Shown: positions 17,450-26,118 of the stretch, in pieces
Numbering within the stretch: the first letter of the stretch is position 1
Layout: each line of letters begins with the position of its first letter
Source of the DNA: Streptomyces sp. NBC_00464
GTDB taxonomy: Bacteria; Actinomycetota; Actinomycetes; Streptomycetales; Streptomycetaceae
Assembly: GCF_036013915.1 (NCBI RefSeq)
Contig: NZ_CP107899.1
Location: forward strand, 3,162,001-3,226,000
Reading direction: 5' to 3'
Length of the DNA stretch: 64,000 nucleotides
Program-made: the position numbers and the translations under genes
Notes under the pieces: model-generated
What the model saw: the letters and a program-made list of their open reading frames with translations, nothing else
What the model was told of the DNA's origin: nothing
Databases searched by the model: none

Positions 17450-18291
17450 CCACGACCCGGCAGCAGGACACCGCGACCAGCCGGCTGACGGTGCGCGAGC
17501 TGACCCTCGCGTACGAGGACCGCACCGTCGTCCACGAACTCGACCTCGCCGTCCCCGACGGCAAGGTGACCGTCATCGTCGGGCCCAACGCCTGCGGCAA
17601 GTCGACGACGCTGCGCGCCCTCGGCCGGCTCCTCAAGCCGCGCGGCGGGGCGGTGTTCCTGGACGGCACCGAGCTGTCGAAGATCCCCACGAAGAAGATC
17701 GCCCAGTCGATCGGGCTGCTCCCCCAGACCCCCGTGGCCCCCGAGGCGATCACCGTCTCCGACCTCGTCGCCCGCGGCCGCCAGCCCCACCAGCACTGGT
17801 GGCAGCAGTGGTCCCAGGAGGACGAGCGGGCGGTGACCGAGGCCATGGAACGTACCGACATCACGGCTCTCGGCTCCCGTTCGGTGGACGAGCTCTCCGG
17901 CGGACAGCGTCAGCGCGTCTGGATCGCGATGGCCCTCGCCCAGGACACAGACCTGCTGCTGCTCGACGAGCCGACCACATACCTCGACATCGCCCACCAG
18001 GTGGAGGTCCTCGACCTGGTGCGCCGACTGGCCGCCCCGGCCTCGGACGGCACCCGCGGCCGGACCGTGGTGACGGTGCTGCACGACCTCAACCAGGCGG
18101 CCCGCTACGCCGACCATCTGGTCGCCATGAAGGCGGGCCGGATCGTCGCCGAGGGCCACCCGCAGGACGTCGTCACCGCCGAACTCGTCCGCGAGGTCTT
18201 CGGCCTCGAAGCCGTGATCGTCCCGGACCCGGTGACGGGATCGCCGCTCGTCGTACCGGGTGCGCCCTGGCAGCCCACACCGTCCTCCTGA
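17446..18291 (+). CDS. Siderophore ABC transporter ATPase
   Basis: This 281-residue FepC/FecE-type ATPase has Walker A G-P-N-A-C-G-K-S-T, Q-loop L-L-P-Q-T, signature L-S-G-G-Q-R-Q-R, Walker B L-L-L-L-D-E-P-T-T and switch H in V-L-H-D-L-N-Q-A. The motif D-E-P-T-T-Y-L-D-I-A-H-Q is typical of iron-siderophore importers. It energises the two permeases encoded just upstream. Confidence 0.92.
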   Translation: MTTTRQQDTATSRLTVRELTLAYEDRTVVHELDLAVPDGKVTVIVGPNACGKSTTLRALGRLLKPRGGAVFLDGTELSKIPTKKIAQSIGLLPQTPVAPEAITVSDLVARGRQPHQHWWQQWSQEDERAVTEAMERTDITALGSRSVDELSGGQRQRVWIAMALAQDTDLLLLDEPTTYLDIAHQVEVLDLVRRLAAPASDGTRGRTVVTVLHDLNQAARYADHLVAMKAGRIVAEGHPQDVVTAELVREVFGLEAVIVPDPVTGSPLVVPGAPWQPTPSS

Positions 18292-18313
18292 CACCGCCCA
18301 CGAAAGGCACTTC

Positions 18314-19285
18314 ATGTCCACCGCCCTGCGCCGCCGCGGTATCACCCTCGGCGCCCTCGCCCTGACCGGCACGCTCGCGCTGACCGCCTGCTCGTCCGAC
18401 TCGGACTCCGACGGCGCCAAGACGGACGCCGCCGCGACCCACACCGTCAAGACGGCCATGGGCGACGTCAAGGTCCCCGTGGCGCCCAAGCGCGTCGTGG
18501 TCCTCGACACCGGCGAGCTGGACTCCGCGCTCACCCTGGGCGTGCAGCCCGTCGGCGCGACGCACTCGGCGACGGAGGACGGCTTCCCCACGTACCTGCC
18601 GGCGGACAGGACGAAGAAGCTCACCGAGGTCGGCGAGATCGCCAACCCCAACATGGAGACCGTCGCCTCCCTCAAGCCGGACCTGATCCTCACCAGCAAG
18701 GTCCGTGACGGCGACCGTTACGAGCAGCTCAGCGCCATCGCCCCCACCGTGATGACCGAGTCCACCGGCACCGCCTGGAAGGAGAACTTCCAGGTCCACG
18801 CCGAGGCGCTCGGCAAGCAGGCCGAGGCGAAGAAGATCGTCGCCGCGTACGACGCCCACGTCGCCGAGGTGACCGAGGCGATCGGCGGCAAGGCGAAGGC
18901 CGCGGCCACGGACGTCAACTTCGTCCGCTTCGTCGAGGGCGCCGACATCCGGATCTACGGCAAGCAGAACTACATCGGCTCGATCCTCGCCGACCTCGGC
19001 ATGGGCCGCCCCGCCATCACCGACAAGGCCAAGGACGGCTTCTCGTACGACGTCTCCCCCGAGAAGATCGACCTCGCGGACGCGGACGTCGTCTTCACGT
19101 CCACGTACGGCGACCCGGACAAGGCGGGGACGACGAAGACGATGAAGAGCGGCCTGTGGAAGGGGCTGACCGCCGCCAAGAACGGCAAGGTCTTCAAGGT
19201 CGACGACCGCCTGTGGATCGCCGGCATCGGCTACACGGCAGCGGACCAGATCCTCGACGAGTTCCAGACGAAGCTGGCCGGCTGA
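18314..19285 (+). CDS. Iron-siderophore-binding lipoprotein
   Basis: This 323-residue substrate-binding lipoprotein has lipobox L-T-A-C (Cys about 26). It has the FecB/periplasmic_binding_2 pattern P-K-R-V-V-V-L-D, L-K-P-D-L-I-L-T-S and a C-terminal G-I-G-Y-T-A-A-D-Q-I-L-D. GAAAGG precedes ATG 18314. It completes the uptake system and delivers ferric siderophore to the permeases. The ligand cannot be assigned; no biosynthetic genes are nearby. The 3' end abuts repeat copy B. Confidence 0.9.
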   Translation: MSTALRRRGITLGALALTGTLALTACSSDSDSDGAKTDAAATHTVKTAMGDVKVPVAPKRVVVLDTGELDSALTLGVQPVGATHSATEDGFPTYLPADRTKKLTEVGEIANPNMETVASLKPDLILTSKVRDGDRYEQLSAIAPTVMTESTGTAWKENFQVHAEALGKQAEAKKIVAAYDAHVAEVTEAIGGKAKAAATDVNFVRFVEGADIRIYGKQNYIGSILADLGMGRPAITDKAKDGFSYDVSPEKIDLADADVVFTSTYGDPDKAGTTKTMKSGLWKGLTAAKNGKVFKVDDRLWIAGIGYTAADQILDEFQTKLAG

Positions 19286-19332
19286 CGCCGGGGTTCCTGG
19301 GCGTTTCGGTTGCCCCGGCCCGGGGCGCGGGC

Positions 19333-19754
19333 TTCCGTCCTCAAGCGCCGGACGGGCTTGGTGGTGCGGGTGCCCCGCGGGGCGCTGTGCCCCGGTGGGT
19401 GGGGGTCCGGGGCCCCTCCGGGGCGTCTCCTCGGACGACGAACGTTCCGCGGGTACGCGATGGACCCGGGTATGTGTTCGTCGTCCTGCGGGGACTCCCC
19501 TGCACGGCCCCGAACCCGGCCGTCGCGCGTCTGCGACAGCACTACCGCCGGTGTGCAGACGCGACCGAGACCGGGTGGGGGCGTGCAGGGGAGTCCCCGC
19601 AGAAAATGGCGTACGACCCGGGTCCCTGTTCGTCGTCGGGTGCACACGCCATTTTTGAGGAGTCTCCCCGGAGGGCCCCCACCCCCACCCACCGGGCAGA
19701 GGCGCACCCGGCGGGGGACCCGCACACAAGCCCGTCCGGCGATTGAGGACGGAA
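19333..19754. repeat. Cloverleaf-structured 422-bp repeat element, copy B (inverted)
   Basis: This copy is inverted relative to copies A and C. Terminal repeats lie at 19333-19359 and 19728-19754. Stems are 19434-19443/19476-19485 (GACGACGAAC arm), 19486-19506/19582-19602 (21-bp central arm) and 19603-19612/19646-19655 (AAAATGGCGT arm). The tip stem reads CGCGTCTGC/GCAGACGCG where copy A has TGCGTCTGC/GCAGACGCA, so a T:A pair has become C:G with pairing kept. Shared sequence extends left to about 19300. It fills the gap between the convergent siderophore-binding and membrane-protein genes. Confidence 0.88.
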
Positions 19755-19779
19755 CCCCGCACCCAGGACCGGGGCAACC

Positions 19780-20841
19780 TCACCGCCCGCCCGGCCGAGG
19801 GCCCCGCGCACGCCACACCAGGTAGAGCGCGGAGGCCACGGCCGCACCCCGCACCACCCACGGCCACGTATCGCCGATCGCGGGGCCCATCCGGCCCTCC
19901 GCGATGGGTGCGCCCCACCGCCCGTCCATCCGGCCCCACAGCCAGACCAGGGCCCCCACCGCGACAACCCCGGGCAGCCCCATCACCGCCCACTTCGCCT
20001 CCGCGCGCGACAGTTTGCGGGAGCTGTACGCGAGCAGCCAGCCGCCCGCCAGGGCCAGCAGGGCCTGCGGGGTGTCGATCACCGCACCGGCCACCAGCAG
20101 CGCGGCGGCCAGCAGGAGCAGCGGGTGCGAGAAGCCGCGGGGAGCGACGTCCTCGGCTCGGGCGCGGCGCAGCCGCGGCAGCCGCCTCCGTCGGCGCGGC
20201 TCCTCGGCCTCCTCCTCGTACGCCTCGTCGTCCTCGTACGCGTCGTCCTCGTCGTCATCCGGCACCGGCGGCCTCAGCACGGCCGGGATCTCCACCCCGC
20301 CCCGGAAGCCCGGCACATCGGTGCCCGCGCCGAACTCACCGGTGTCGCCGAACCGGCCCGGAGCGACACTCCACCAGTCCGTGTCGTCGCGGGACGGGCC
20401 GAGTTCGTCCGAGCCCGCGCGGTGCGGCGGGGACGGCACCGGTCCGGGCGAGGTCCGCGCAGCCTCCCCCCGCACCTCCCCGAGGGCCTCCGACGCGCCC
20501 TTGCGCGAACTGTCTTTCCGCAGCCTCGCCCGGCGCGGGCGCGGGATCCCCGCCGCCTGCGCGCCGCCCCGGTCCGGCTCCTGCGGCACCGGCGGCGGCG
20601 GCGACACGTCGGCCGAACGGGCCGCCGCCGCGACGAGTTCGTCGGGGGTGCCGAGCTTGCCGATGATGCGGCGCACCGCCCCGGGTGTGTCCGCCGCCTG
20701 CGCCTCACGCTGCCGGTCTATCTCGCCCCGCAGCTCCGACACGAGCCTCATCCGGGTGCCCGAGGACAGCTGTTGTTGCTGCGCCAGGTCGCCGACCCGG
20801 CTCAGGTAGTCGTAGACCAGCTGGTCGCTCTCGATCCCCAC
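19780..20841 (-). CDS. Membrane protein with N-terminal HAAS-like helical domain
   Basis: This 353-residue protein begins with a helical segment (Y-L-S-R-V-G-D-L-A…L-R-G-E-I-D-R-Q, about 12-45) resembling the HAAS/DUF1700 fold. A long disordered Pro/Arg/Asp-rich linker follows, with an acidic run near 195-212 (D-D-D-E-D-D-A-Y-E-D-D-E). Four or five transmembrane helices occupy about 235-345. HAAS domains often accompany PadR regulators, but none is seen here. Function unknown. Confidence 0.65.
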   Translation of the reverse strand: MGIESDQLVYDYLSRVGDLAQQQQLSSGTRMRLVSELRGEIDRQREAQAADTPGAVRRIIGKLGTPDELVAAAARSADVSPPPPVPQEPDRGGAQAAGIPRPRRARLRKDSSRKGASEALGEVRGEAARTSPGPVPSPPHRAGSDELGPSRDDTDWWSVAPGRFGDTGEFGAGTDVPGFRGGVEIPAVLRPPVPDDDEDDAYEDDEAYEEEAEEPRRRRRLPRLRRARAEDVAPRGFSHPLLLLAAALLVAGAVIDTPQALLALAGGWLLAYSSRKLSRAEAKWAVMGLPGVVAVGALVWLWGRMDGRWGAPIAEGRMGPAIGDTWPWVVRGAAVASALYLVWRARGPRPGGR

Positions 20842-20916
20842 GCGATGGTTCCCCTCTACGGCCCTGCACCGACGGTAGCGCCCTCGGGCCTGTCCGGAGC
20901 GACTACCGTGGGACGG

Positions 20917-23370
20917 ATGGGGATGACCACACCACCGCGGACGCTCGCCGAGGCTCTGCGCGCCCGGGACGACGAGTCACTGGCCGGGCTGCTGCGTGCC
21001 CGGCCGGATCTCCTCACCCCCGTGCCCGGCGACATCACCCAGCTCGCGACGCGCGCCGGCACCCGTGCCTCCGTCGTTCGCGCCCTGGAACACCTCGACC
21101 GATTCGCCCTGCAGACCGCCGAGGCACTGGCCGTCGCACCCGACCCGGCCCCGTACGACATCCTGCTCGGCCTGCTCACCGGCGACGGCCGGGACGACGG
21201 GGAGCATCGGGACGACGCGGGCGCCGCGATCGTGGCCGCGCTGCCCGGCGCGCTCGCCACCCTGCGCGAACAGGCCCTCGTCTGGGGGGAGAACGACCGG
21301 CTGCGCCTGGTGCGCACCGCCCGCGAGCTGCTGTCGCCGTCACCGCAGCACCCCTCCCCCACCGGTCTCGGCCCGACCGTCGCCGAGGCCACCGCCGGCA
21401 TGTCGCCCGGCCGGCTCCAGGAGATCCTCAGCGAGGCCGGGCTGCCCGCCACCTACGACCCGGTCTCCGCGGTGAGCGCCCTGTCCGCGCTGTTCACCGA
21501 CCGCACCCGGATGGGCGAACTCCTCGACACCGCCCCGGTGGAGGCGCTGTCGGTACTGGACCGGCTGGTCTGGGGCCCGCCGTACGGCGAGGTCACCCCG
21601 AATCCCACCCCGCCCGTGAAGTGGCTGCGCGACCGCGGGCTCCTGCTGCCCGTGTCGACCCGCACCGTCGTGCTGCCGCGCGAGGCCGCGCTGCATCTGC
21701 GCGCCGGACGTGCCCACCGGGTGCCCGAGCCGCAGCCGCCCGCCGTCGTCGCCGTCGCCGAACGCGATCCACAGGCTGTGGACAGTGCGGCGGCGGGCCA
21801 GGCGTTCCTCGCGGTGTCCACCGTCGAGGAACTGCTCAAGAGCTGGAACGGCGGCGGCCCCGCCATACTGCGGGCCGGCGGCCTCAGTGTCCGCGAACTG
21901 AAGAAGACCGCCACCACGCTGGACGTGCCGGAACCCGTCGCCGCGTTCTGGATCGAACTCGCCTACGCGGCCGGGCTGCTGGCCTCCGACGGCGAAGCGG
22001 ACGAACGGTACGCGCCGACTCCCGCGTACGACGACTGGTCGGAACTGTCCGCCCAGGACCGCTGGGTGGAGCTCGCCTCCGCCTGGCTCGCGGCCACCCG
22101 CACCTCGGGCCTGGTCGGCGGCCAGGACGCCAAGGGCCGCGCCCTGTCCACCCTCGGCCCCGAACTCGACCGATCCGCCGCGCCCGAGGTCCGCCACCGG
22201 GTCCTGGCCCTCCTCGCCGCCCTGCCGCCCGGCACCGCCCCCGACCCGGAGTCCCTGCTCGCCCGGCTCCGCTGGGAACGCCCGCTGCGCGGCGCCTCCG
22301 CGTCCGCCGGGGACACCACCGACCTGCGGTCCCGGATCGCCCTGTGGACGCTGAACGAGTCGGAGCTCCTCGGCATCACGGGCCGCGGCGCCCTCGCCTC
22401 GCAGACCCGCGCCCTGCTCTCCGGCGGGCCCGCCGAGGCCGCCGCCCAGCTCGCCCCGCTCATCCCGGAACCCCTGGACCACGTCCTGCTCCAGGCCGAC
22501 CTGACGGCCGTCGCCCCCGGTCCGCTGGAACGCCCCCTCGCGGACATGCTCGGCGCCCTCGCGGACATCGAGTCGAAGGGCGGCGCGACGGTCTACCGCT
22601 TCACGCCCGGCTCCGTACGCCGCGCCCTGGACGCCGGGCAGTCCGCCGCCGACCTGCACGCCTTCCTCGCCGCTCACAGCCGTACGCCGGTGCCTCAGCC
22701 GCTCAGCTACCTCATCGACGACGTGGCCCGCCGCCACGGCCACCTGCGGATCGGCGCCGCCTCCGCGTACGTACGCTGCGACGACGAGGCCGTCCTCAAC
22801 GAGATCCTCGCCGACAAGCGCTCCGCGACCCTGCGGCTGCGCCGCCTCGCCCCGACGGCCCTGGCCGCCCAGGTCGACCCGGCGTCCCTCCTCGACGGCC
22901 TGCGCGAGATGGGGTACGCGCCCGCCGCGGAGTCCGCCGACGGCGACGTCCTGATCACCCGCGCCGGTGCCGTCCGCACGCCGCCCCGCACGGCCCCCGT
23001 CCCCGTACCCGAGGGCCCGCCGGTGCCCGACCCCACGCTGCTGGGCGCGGCGGTCCGGGCGATCCGGGCCGGGGACACGGCGGCGACGGTCGTCCACAAG
23101 GAAACGGGCCCCTCCGCGCCCGCCGGCACCCTTCCCCGTACGACCTCCGCGGAGACCCTGGTCACCGTCCAGGCCGCTGCGATGACGGGCTCCGCGATCT
23201 GGATCGGCTACGTCAACGCGGACGGCGCGGCCAGCCAGCGCGTGATCGCCCCGGTCCGCGTGGAAGGCGGCTACGTGACGGGGTACGACCACACGGCGGA
23301 CGAGGTCCGCACGTATCCCCTGCACCGGATCACGGGCGTGGCGGAACTGGCGGACGACCAGACGTCGTGA
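20917..23370 (+). CDS. Helicase-associated (helicase_C_3/XPB-Ssl2-like) domain protein
   Basis: This 817-residue protein has no Walker A or DEAD motif. The N-terminal half is a set of winged-helix-like repeats (L-A-T-R-A-G-T-R-A-S-V-V-R-A-L-E-H-L). The region about 555-690 (D-H-V-L-L-Q-A-D-L-T-A-V-A-P-G-P-L…Y-R-F-T-P-G-S-V-R-R-A-L) matches the helicase_C_3 domain found N-terminal in bacterial XPB. The end (about 740-815, I-W-I-G-Y-V-N-A-D-G…V-R-T-Y-P-L-H-R-I) looks WYL-like. Its neighbour is an XPB helicase, so a shared DNA repair role is likely. ATG 20917 was chosen; ATG 20923 is also possible. Confidence 0.8.
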   Translation: MGMTTPPRTLAEALRARDDESLAGLLRARPDLLTPVPGDITQLATRAGTRASVVRALEHLDRFALQTAEALAVAPDPAPYDILLGLLTGDGRDDGEHRDDAGAAIVAALPGALATLREQALVWGENDRLRLVRTARELLSPSPQHPSPTGLGPTVAEATAGMSPGRLQEILSEAGLPATYDPVSAVSALSALFTDRTRMGELLDTAPVEALSVLDRLVWGPPYGEVTPNPTPPVKWLRDRGLLLPVSTRTVVLPREAALHLRAGRAHRVPEPQPPAVVAVAERDPQAVDSAAAGQAFLAVSTVEELLKSWNGGGPAILRAGGLSVRELKKTATTLDVPEPVAAFWIELAYAAGLLASDGEADERYAPTPAYDDWSELSAQDRWVELASAWLAATRTSGLVGGQDAKGRALSTLGPELDRSAAPEVRHRVLALLAALPPGTAPDPESLLARLRWERPLRGASASAGDTTDLRSRIALWTLNESELLGITGRGALASQTRALLSGGPAEAAAQLAPLIPEPLDHVLLQADLTAVAPGPLERPLADMLGALADIESKGGATVYRFTPGSVRRALDAGQSAADLHAFLAAHSRTPVPQPLSYLIDDVARRHGHLRIGAASAYVRCDDEAVLNEILADKRSATLRLRRLAPTALAAQVDPASLLDGLREMGYAPAAESADGDVLITRAGAVRTPPRTAPVPVPEGPPVPDPTLLGAAVRAIRAGDTAATVVHKETGPSAPAGTLPRTTSAETLVTVQAAAMTGSAIWIGYVNADGAASQRVIAPVRVEGGYVTGYDHTADEVRTYPLHRITGVAELADDQTS

Positions 23371-23389
23371 CGGCCCCTGGGGTGCGGGG

Positions 23390-23807
23390 TTCCGTCCTCA
23401 ATTGCCGGACGGGCTTGTGTGCGGGTCCCCCGCGGGCTCGCCTCTGCCCGGTGGGTGGGGGTGGGGGCCCTCCGGGGAGACTCCTCAAAAATGGCGTGTG
23501 CACCCGACAACGAACAGATACCCGGGTCGTACGCCATTTTCTGCGGGGACTCCCCTGCACGCCCCCACCCTGCATCGTGTGCGTCTGAACACCGGCTCCG
23601 AGACTGCCGCAGACGCAGGGCGGCCGGGTCCGGGGCCGTGCAGGGGAGTCCCCGCAGGACGACGAACATCGACCCGGGTCGTTCGCGTACCCGCGGAACG
23701 TTCGTCGTCTGAGGAGACGCCCCGGAGGGGCCCCGGACCCCCACCCACCGGGTGAAGCGCCCCGCGGGGCACCCGCACCCAAGCCCGTCCGGCGATTGAG
23801 GACGGAA
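23390..23807. repeat. Cloverleaf-structured 418-bp repeat element, copy C
   Basis: This copy has the same orientation as copy A. Terminal repeats lie at 23390-23416 and 23781-23807. Stems are 23488-23497/23531-23540, 23541-23561/23637-23657 (21-bp central arm) and 23658-23667/23700-23709. The tip of the central arm has diverged but keeps TGCGTCTG/CAGACGCA. Unlike A and B it separates two co-directional genes (the helicase-associated protein and XPB) and leaves about 100 bp for the XPB promoter. No coding signal is visible. Confidence 0.88.
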
Positions 23808-23910
23808 CCCCCAGCCCGGACCGGGGCACAAGAACACCCCGCCCCCACATACGGCACACTGGGAGTTTGGCCGGTACACGGCCACCCCGCCGCAGAAAGG
23901 GCCGAAGCGC

Positions 23911-25554
23911 GTGACCGGACCCCTCATCGTTCAGAGCGACAAGACGCTGCTCCTCGAAGTCGACCACGAGCAGGCCGACGCCTGCCGCCGTGTGATCGCC
24001 CCCTTCGCGGAGCTGGAGCGTGCGCCCGAGCACATCCACACCTACCGGCTGACCCCCCTCGGGCTGTGGAACGCCCGCGCCGCGGGGCACGACGCCGAGC
24101 AGGTCGTCGACGCGCTCGTGAAGTACTCGCGTTACCCCGTACCGCACGCGCTGCTCGTCGACATCGCCGAGACGATGGACCGGTACGGCCGCCTCACCCT
24201 CTCCAAGCACCCGGTCCACGGGCTGGTGCTGACCTCCACGGACCGGCCGGTCCTGGAGGAGATCCTCCGGTCGAAGAAGGTCCAGCCCCTGGTCGGGGCA
24301 CGGATCGACCCGGACACCGTGGCCGTGCACCCGTCCGAGCGCGGGCAGGTCAAGCAGACGCTGCTGAAGCTGGGCTGGCCCGCCGAGGACCTCGCCGGGT
24401 ACGTGGACGGCGAGGCGCACCCCATCGAGCTGGACGAGAACGGCTGGGCGCTGCGGCCCTACCAGCAGCAGGCCGTCGAGGGGTTCTGGCACGGCGGGTC
24501 CGGGGTCGTCGTGCTGCCCTGTGGCGCGGGCAAGACGCTGGTCGGGGCCGGCGCGATGGCGCAGGCCAAGGCGACCACGCTGATCCTGGTCACGAACACC
24601 GTCTCGGCCCGGCAGTGGAAGCACGAGCTGGTGAAGCGGACCTCGCTGACCGAGGAGGAGATCGGCGAGTACAGCGGTACGCGCAAGGAGATCCGGCCGG
24701 TCACCATCGCCACGTACCAGGTGCTGACGACCCGCCGTAAGGGCGTCTACGCGCACCTGGAGCTGTTCGATTCCCGCGACTGGGGGCTGGTGATCTACGA
24801 CGAGGTGCATCTGCTGCCCGCGCCCGTCTTCAAGTTCACCGCCGATCTCCAGGCCCGGCGCCGGCTCGGCCTCACCGCGACGCTGGTGCGGGAGGACGGG
24901 CGTGAGTCGGACGTCTTCTCGCTGATCGGGCCGAAGCGGTTCGACGCCCCGTGGAAGGAGATCGAGGCGCAGGGCTACATCGCGCCCGCCGACTGCGTCG
25001 AGGTGCGGGTCAATCTGACGGACTCGGAGCGGCTCGCGTACGCGACCGCCGAGCCCGAGGAGAAGTACCGGTTCTGCGCGACGACCGCGACGAAGCGGAA
25101 GGTCACCGAGGCGCTGGTGCGCAAGCACCAGGGCGAGCAGACGCTGGTCATCGGGCAGTACATCGACCAGCTCGACGAGTTGGGCGAGCATCTGGACGCC
25201 CCGGTGATCAAGGGCGAGACCAGCAATGCCCAGCGCGAGAAGCTGTTCGGCGCCTTCAGGGAGGGTGAGATCAGCGTGCTGGTCGTGTCGAAGGTGGCGA
25301 ACTTCTCGATCGACCTGCCGGAGGCCACCGTCGCCATTCAGGTGTCGGGCACCTTCGGCTCGCGCCAGGAGGAGGCCCAGCGGCTGGGCCGGGTGCTGCG
25401 GCCGAAGGCCGACGGGCACGAGGCGCGGTTCTACTCGGTGGTCGCGCGCGACACGATCGACCAGGACTTCGCGGCGCACCGCCAGCGCTTCCTGGCCGAG
25501 CAGGGCTACGCGTACCGGATCGTGGACGCGGACGAGCTGCTGTCGGACAGCTGA
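23911..25554 (+). CDS. DNA repair helicase XPB
   Basis: This 547-residue SF2 helicase has the N-terminal helicase_C_3-type domain (about 1-150), then R-P-Y-Q-Q-Q-A-V (Q/motif Ia region). Walker A is L-P-C-G-A-G-K-T-L, the DEAH-type box is I-Y-D-E-V-H, motif III is L-T-A-T-L-V-R-E-D-G and motif VI is Q-R-L-G-R-V-L-R. This is the full set for bacterial XPB, a 3'-5' unwinding enzyme. The start is GTG 23911. It follows the helicase-associated gene across repeat copy C. Confidence 0.92.
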   Translation: MTGPLIVQSDKTLLLEVDHEQADACRRVIAPFAELERAPEHIHTYRLTPLGLWNARAAGHDAEQVVDALVKYSRYPVPHALLVDIAETMDRYGRLTLSKHPVHGLVLTSTDRPVLEEILRSKKVQPLVGARIDPDTVAVHPSERGQVKQTLLKLGWPAEDLAGYVDGEAHPIELDENGWALRPYQQQAVEGFWHGGSGVVVLPCGAGKTLVGAGAMAQAKATTLILVTNTVSARQWKHELVKRTSLTEEEIGEYSGTRKEIRPVTIATYQVLTTRRKGVYAHLELFDSRDWGLVIYDEVHLLPAPVFKFTADLQARRRLGLTATLVREDGRESDVFSLIGPKRFDAPWKEIEAQGYIAPADCVEVRVNLTDSERLAYATAEPEEKYRFCATTATKRKVTEALVRKHQGEQTLVIGQYIDQLDELGEHLDAPVIKGETSNAQREKLFGAFREGEISVLVVSKVANFSIDLPEATVAIQVSGTFGSRQEEAQRLGRVLRPKADGHEARFYSVVARDTIDQDFAAHRQRFLAEQGYAYRIVDADELLSDS

Positions 25555-25581
25555 CGGGCCGGGGAGGGGCGGGCGTCGTGC

Positions 25582-25770
25582 TCAGTGGGTGCGGCGGACG
25601 CCCGCCTCCTCCGCGTACTCGCCGAGGACGACGACGCCGAACGCGGCCCGTACGAAGACCTTGACGGCGCGCAGTGCTTCTCCGGCGCGGTGGTGGTGGG
25701 GGTGACCGGTGGCCGCGGTGGCGCCGTGCGCGGGGCCGGTCCTTCGGGGGTTCAGGGTGACGGTGCTCAT
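25582..25770 (-). CDS. Small basic protein of unknown function
   Basis: This 62-residue protein with His-rich G-H-P-H-H-H-R (about 22-28) ends in an amphipathic helix (A-V-K-V-F-V-R-A-A-F-G-V-V-V-L-G-E-Y). Third codon positions are almost all G/C, which supports coding. ATG 25770 was chosen over ATG 25779. It is convergent with the XPB gene. Confidence 0.6.
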   Translation of the reverse strand: MSTVTLNPRRTGPAHGATAATGHPHHHRAGEALRAVKVFVRAAFGVVVLGEYAEEAGVRRTH

Positions 25771-25952
25771 GTCTTCCATGGTGCTCCGGACGAGTGCCTC
25801 GCGGCGTCGGCCCGCAGGCTGAAGCGCGGGGGCGTGCGTCTACCCCTGTGGTCGCATGCCGTCCCCTACGGGATGGACCCGGGCGATATTCGTTCGCGCC
25901 GAACAGGAGCGGTCGATACAATCGCCGGTCTGCCCGCCTCCCGCACCGTGGT

Positions 25953-26088
25953 ACCGGCCGTCCGTAAGGGCCTGCCGGCAGCCGGGGGAGCGCCGCCGAC
26001 CGGACGGAAACCGGCCGACAGCCAGTGATCGATTCCCGAGCGGACCGCATCGTCCCCCAGCAGTGACCGGGGACGGGGTGCGGTCCGC
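25953..26088 (+). promoter_or_regulatory. Structured 5' leader of the HelD/HelR-type gene
   Basis: Three paired regions precede the ribosome site. An outer stem pairs 25958-25964 (CCGTCCG) with 26001-26007 and is extended by CCGG pairs. It encloses the palindrome CTGCCGGCAG (25972-25981). A strong terminator-like hairpin follows, 26040-26049/26079-26088 (10 bp) plus 26052-26057/26069-26074 (6 bp). It ends 30 nt before the GTG start. A possible -10 TACAAT lies at 25917-25922 but no good -35 is visible. An attenuation role is inference. Confidence 0.45.
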
Positions 26089-26118
26089 CGTCCTGCGTTG
26101 AATGCCGGAGGCAACACC

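Noticed and set aside
20125..20916. Upstream extension of the helicase-associated gene
   Set aside because: It runs antisense through the HAAS-like membrane protein gene; ATG 20917 gives a sensible N-terminus.
25971..25990. Rifamycin-associated element (RAE)
   Set aside because: The palindrome CTGCCGGCAG only loosely fits the RAE form I remember; it is not close enough to call.
25873..26028. Leader peptide ORF before the HelD/HelR-type gene
   Set aside because: It has no good ribosome site, and the only visible -10 (25917) lies inside it, so it may not be transcribed.
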